A DNA stretch of 64,000 nt from Polyangiaceae bacterium (GTDB lineage: Bacteria > Myxococcota_A > Polyangia > Polyangiales > Polyangiaceae), in contig JACKEA010000001.1 of NCBI GenBank assembly GCA_020633235.1, positions 1 to 64,000 of the forward strand. The letters are read 5' to 3'. The notes under the pieces are model-generated. The model worked only from the letters and a program-made list of their open reading frames with translations, was not told the origin of the DNA and did not search any database. A program made the position numbers and the translations under genes. Shown in pieces: positions 60,998 to 64,000 of this stretch. The stretch's first letter is position 1. The number at the start of each line of letters is the position of its first letter.

Positions 60998-61714
60998 ATG
61001 GCGAAGCGCGTCGCGGTCCTCGTTCTTCTCGTCTCCGTCGCGGGCTGCGGCGGCGCTGCCGGAAATTCTCCGCCGCCGGCGAAGGCCGCCACGGAAGCCA
61101 AGGAGGCGCCGGCAGAAAAGCCCGCGGAATCGTCCGCCAAAGCGGACTTCATGGCGCAGTGCGAGCACGCTCCGGAGCAGCACGACTTCTGCGCTTGCAG
61201 CTTCGAGGTGGCGTCCAAGGTGCTGTCGCCGGAAGAGCTCGAGAGCCGCCGGCTGCCCCGGGAGCGCGAGCGTGAGCTGAAGGCCGGGGTGATCCGCGAG
61301 TGCGCCGGCAAGTTCCCCGAGCCCGTGATCAAGAAGGGTTTCATGGTCGGCTGCGCGTCGCAGGGCACCGGCCTCAACGGCTTTTGCGCCTGCACCTGGG
61401 AGACCTTGCGCAAGAGCGCGGAGCCGGGCGAGATCGCGACCATGGACGCGGGGCAGGACTCCCGCGCGCTCGGCGCGGCCAAGACGTGCATGGCGAAGAT
61501 GCCGAACCAGGAGCTGCTCGCGAACCTGAAGACGAAGTTTCTGGAGGGGTGCAACCAGGAGCCGGGCTACGAGAAGTTCTGCGACTGTGCTTGGGGAACT
61601 TGGAGCGCGGAGATGACGCCGGCGGAAATGATCCTGAGCGGGCCTGGATCCAAGAAGACCCGAGACGCGGTGCCCAAGATCAAGAAGGCGTGCAGCGCGC
61701 TGGCGCCGAACTGA
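60998..61714 (+). CDS. Lipoprotein with three CxC repeats
   Basis: 238 aa from the ATG at 60998 (GAGGAC ribosome site). Lipobox VAGCGG, then an Ala/Glu-rich linker. Three repeated units of about 60 residues each have a C near the start and an F-C-x-C-x-[FW] (FCACSFE, FCACTWE, FCDCAWG). Four cysteines per unit may bind metal or form disulfides. No known family. Its stop is adjacent to that of the convergent SDR. Confidence 0.78.
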   Translation: MAKRVAVLVLLVSVAGCGGAAGNSPPPAKAATEAKEAPAEKPAESSAKADFMAQCEHAPEQHDFCACSFEVASKVLSPEELESRRLPRERERELKAGVIRECAGKFPEPVIKKGFMVGCASQGTGLNGFCACTWETLRKSAEPGEIATMDAGQDSRALGAAKTCMAKMPNQELLANLKTKFLEGCNQEPGYEKFCDCAWGTWSAEMTPAEMILSGPGSKKTRDAVPKIKKACSALAPN

Positions 61715-62323
61715 TCACGCGAAATCGCGAACGTCCAAGAGCGCGCCCGTGTCCGTACCTTCCACGCTGGCCAGGTAGGCCCGCGCGGTGTCCTTCGCGC
61801 TCATGCCGCCCTCGGGATCCATGCCCAGCTTCAACATCGTTTCCTTGACCCAGATGGGGCTCACCACGTTTACGCGGAGCTTGTGCTCGCGAAGCTCGAG
61901 CGCCGCCGCCTTCACGAACGCTTCCAAGGCACCGTTGGCCATGGCCAGGGCCGAGCTTCCGGGCATCGGTTCCCGGCTGAGCACGCCGCTCGTGAGCGTG
62001 AACGAAGTGCCCACAGCCACGTGCTTCATGCCGGCGCGGAGGACGTTCACTTGGCCCATGAGCTTGTGCCGGAGGCCGAGCTCGTAGTCTTCCTGAGAGA
62101 GCGTTGCCAAGGGACCGAACTTGCCATCCCCCGCGGTGGTGACGACGGCGTCGATCTCCTTCACCCGGCCGAAGAAGCTCTCGATGGACGCCAGGTCGGC
62201 GATGTCGACGCGTTCGTCACCGCTCTGGCGCGCGGCGCGGACCACCTCGTGGCCGTTGTCCTCCAAGGCATCCGCCACCGCGCTTCCGATGGTGCCGCTG
62301 GCACCGATGACGACGACCTTCAT
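61715..62323 (-). CDS. Compact SDR lacking the catalytic Tyr
   Basis: 202 aa from the ATG at 62323 (GGAGGTCAGC upstream). SDR fold: GASGTIG at the N-terminus, FTLTSGVLS for the Ser region. Where classical SDRs have YxxxK this protein has SALAMANGALEAF, so Tyr and Lys are missing. The short length fits SDR members of the Lin1944-like group. It may bind a dinucleotide without classical catalysis. Confidence 0.87.
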   Translation of the reverse strand: MKVVVIGASGTIGSAVADALEDNGHEVVRAARQSGDERVDIADLASIESFFGRVKEIDAVVTTAGDGKFGPLATLSQEDYELGLRHKLMGQVNVLRAGMKHVAVGTSFTLTSGVLSREPMPGSSALAMANGALEAFVKAAALELREHKLRVNVVSPIWVKETMLKLGMDPEGGMSAKDTARAYLASVEGTDTGALLDVRDFA

Positions 62324-62394
62324 GCTGACCTCCCTCTGGGCGCGGCGCCCAGTCATGGTTTTGGCCCAGCTCGGGTCGCTTCACAAGGGAAGAC

Positions 62395-63198
62395 TTACTT
62401 GCACGTGATCGGGTTGTACTGAACGACGGTCGCCTTGCAGGCGGAGACACCGCCCGACGACAGCTCGCAGACGCGGTAGTCCGTGCTGCCGCAATAGGGA
62501 TTCTCTCCGGGCCCCGTACGCTTGGTCGGCAGGTATCCGTCGCCCTTACAGGGCTTGCTGGGACTCGAGGGATCCAACGCGCAATCTCCGGTGGCCTTCA
62601 GATACGCACCGCATTCCGTCTCGGCGCCGTCGCAGTTGTAGTCGAAGGAAACCTTGCCGTTGTCGATGGGGTAGCCGGTGTGATTGCAGTTGTTGCTGCC
62701 GGGGAAAGCGTATTGATTCTCGTCGTTGCAATCCCCGCAGGCCTTGGGCTTGCTGCCGGCCTTCACCCAGCTGGGGCCTGGGGGGTCGCAGCTCTGCACG
62801 GCGGGCAGCGCGCCATAGGTGTCGTTGTCGTCGTCCTTGCACCACGAGGCTGCGGTGCAGCCGCCTGCGCCCGCGCTGCCGCCCGTTGCGCCTGCGCCCG
62901 CGCTGCCGCCGGTTGCGCCCGCGCCCGCGCTACCGCCGGTTGCGCCTGCGCCCGCGCTGCCGCTGGCGCCCGCGGTTCCTCCCGTGGCTCCCGTGCCTGC
63001 AGTGCCGCCGGTCGCCCCCGTGCCCGACGCACCGCCATCGCCCGCAGTGCCCCCCGTCGCCGCGCTGCCCGCGGATCCATCCGGCGCGTCCCCTCCGCTA
63101 CCTCCACCGAACAGCTCGTCGTTGCCCGAGCCACCGCACGCCGTGGTCCAACCCAACGCGGCAACGACCAGCGCGAGCTTTGCTCCACCGAGTCTCAT
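62395..63198 (-). CDS. Lipoprotein with MopE-like metal-binding segment
   Basis: 267 aa. Lipobox TTACGG, then a Gly/Ala/Thr linker of about 90 residues encoded by a 27-bp repeat. The C-terminal domain has DDDNDTYG, GDCNDENQYAFPG and DYNCDG, matching the putative metal-binding (MopE-like) motif of calcium/copper sites, plus about ten cysteines. Surface-exposed, ligand unknown. Divergent from the gene at 63347. Confidence 0.82.
   Translation of the reverse strand: MRLGGAKLALVVAALGWTTACGGSGNDELFGGGSGGDAPDGSAGSAATGGTAGDGGASGTGATGGTAGTGATGGTAGASGSAGAGATGGSAGAGATGGSAGAGATGGSAGAGGCTAASWCKDDDNDTYGALPAVQSCDPPGPSWVKAGSKPKACGDCNDENQYAFPGSNNCNHTGYPIDNGKVSFDYNCDGAETECGAYLKATGDCALDPSSPSKPCKGDGYLPTKRTGPGENPYCGSTDYRVCELSSGGVSACKATVVQYNPITCK
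62867..62990 (-). repeat. 27-bp tandem repeat in lipoprotein linker
   Basis: About four units of a 27-bp sequence coding GATGGSAGA. Minisatellite-type array in the linker of the MopE-like lipoprotein. Confidence 0.8.
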
Positions 63199-63346
63199 TC
63201 CAAGCCCTCCTGCTCAAGTAGTGGAGCTGTCCAAAGCACGGGGCGTGCCGAAGAGAAAACTCACGAGTTTGTGGAGGACGTGTCCCGCGTGGCTATGCAT
63301 TCGTTGCGGACACCGGACGTTCGGTGCGGTCGTGTAGGATGTGGCG

Positions 63347-64000
63347 ATGCGGTGGGCGTTGCTACTGGTCGGGTTGTTGGTGTGGGGTTGCGGGAGTGAC
63401 GACGCCAACGGGGCGGGGGGGAGCGGGGCTGCTTCGGGCGGCGGCGGCACCTCTGGCAGCGGCGGTACGTCCGGCAGCGGCGGCGCTTCGGGCAGCGGCG
63501 GCACATCCGGCAGCGGCGGTGTGGCCGGCAGCGGGGGCACGAGCACCATCGCGCACGGCGAGCAGCTCTCCCTATCCGACGTGGGCCCTGCGGGGCTCGG
63601 CGTGACCGAGCTGGAGAAGACTGCCGTGAACGACGAGCGCATCAGCACCTGGCCCACGGACGGTCTGCCGTCTTGGATCCCGGACGCGCCCTACGTGTAC
63701 GACGACAATCCCCAGAATCACGGCGGCGTGGTGCCCGCCGGCGGGATGGACATCGACGGATTTCAGATCCCCGGCGGAAGCTGGGTCGTGCAATTCCGCG
63801 ACTTCGGCAGCGATTCCATCATCGTCAGCGGCAACAACGATGGCACCTCGCCCGACCTACCGGGGGTCGTGTTTCGGGGCTGCCGCTGGCGCGGCGCGAT
63901 CACGGCGCCGGGCTTTCTGAACGTCTACGCGAACAGCAACACCAAGATCTGGATCTTGTATTCGGACGCGGGCGGGCTGGGGGCTTCCGACGCCGACTAC
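63347..64000 (+). CDS. Lipoprotein, right-handed beta-helix type (partial, runs off right edge)
   Basis: 218 codons from the ATG at 63347 are open to the window edge. Lipobox VWGCGS, then a linker of six GSGG[T/A/V][S/A] units encoded by an 18-bp repeat (63430-63545). The mature part has ISTWPTDGLPSWIPDAP and then short turns such as FRGCRWRGAITAPGFLNVYA, suggestive of a pectate-lyase-like beta-helix. The C-terminus is missing. Same lipoprotein style as its neighbours. Confidence 0.7.
   Translation, partial: MRWALLLVGLLVWGCGSDDANGAGGSGAASGGGGTSGSGGTSGSGGASGSGGTSGSGGVAGSGGTSTIAHGEQLSLSDVGPAGLGVTELEKTAVNDERISTWPTDGLPSWIPDAPYVYDDNPQNHGGVVPAGGMDIDGFQIPGGSWVVQFRDFGSDSIIVSGNNDGTSPDLPGVVFRGCRWRGAITAPGFLNVYANSNTKIWILYSDAGGLGASDADY
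63430..63545 (+). repeat. 18-bp tandem repeat coding GSGG linker
   Basis: About six units of the form GGCAGCGGCGGTACGTCC encode GSGGTS/GSGGAS in the linker of the partial lipoprotein. Confidence 0.85.

Noticed and set aside
63430..63545. Second CRISPR-like array
   Set aside because: Same explanation: coding linker with contiguous 18-bp units.

Overview
This is a GC-rich window of roughly 65-70% GC. The gene content points to a myxobacterium (phylum Myxococcota), most likely of the Polyangiales/Sorangiineae type. The indicators are many predicted lipoproteins whose lipobox is followed by Gly/Ser/Ala/Thr repeat linkers, a cysteine-rich secreted protein ending in a membrane helix plus an Arg tail, a myxobacterial-type sigma factor beside Ser/Thr kinases, multiheme cytochromes and a PAS/GAF sensor kinase. 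The species assignment is inference. No rRNA, tRNA, CRISPR array, prophage or intact insertion sequence was seen.

Layout: 0-12.9 kb is mostly cell-surface genes: a polysaccharide deacetylase, a MYXO-CTERM-like Cys-rich protein, a 5'-truncated nuclease relic, Cys-rich lipoproteins, a 1-Cys peroxiredoxin, a VWA lipoprotein, a zinc-independent MDR oxidoreductase, a DUF4874/DUF4832 lipoprotein and a PHP metallohydrolase. From 12.9 to 17 kb lie a large protein with a degenerate P-loop, an AT-rich promoter island and a gene-poor stretch. From 17 to 21 kb there is a trypsin-like protease with an FG-GAP-like tail, a DUF1223 lipoprotein and small membrane proteins. At 21-26.9 kb a TetR regulator diverges from a five-gene HlyD-ABC-ABC-permease-permease efflux operon, with a perfect 16-bp palindrome between them. 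At 26.9-31.1 kb the minus strand carries bioD, sua5, a Tat-signal partner subunit, a GMC oxidoreductase and a zinc-ribbon protein.

The region 32.4-39.2 kb is a signalling locus. A gmx1-type sigma factor is divergent from a tightly packed run of kinase, TPR/PEGA membrane protein, two FGE-sulfatase-domain lipoproteins and a second kinase with an N-terminal anti-sigma-type zinc motif. A stand-alone LigD polymerase domain and a PAS-GAF-PAS histidine kinase follow. At 43.2-47.3 kb a beta-barrel protein gene overlaps two multiheme c-type cytochrome lipoprotein genes, which is the layout of an outer-membrane porin-cytochrome electron conduit. Next come a serine-hydrolase/NamZ-type (DUF1343) fusion likely to act on peptidoglycan, secreted beta-propeller lipoproteins, an SDR, an amidase, a tandemly duplicated DUF1111 di-heme protein, a DUF192 protein, MsrA, and further lipoproteins to the right edge.

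The feature that ties the window together is a dispersed palindromic intergenic repeat. It has a core close to TGTTGGTCCGGCGCG followed by a short hairpin, with 12 clear copies and one possible copy, always between genes and often at 3' ends. It looks like an uncatalogued REP/MITE-like family. The other candidates for new biology are the sigma/kinase/FGE locus and the porin-cytochrome cluster.
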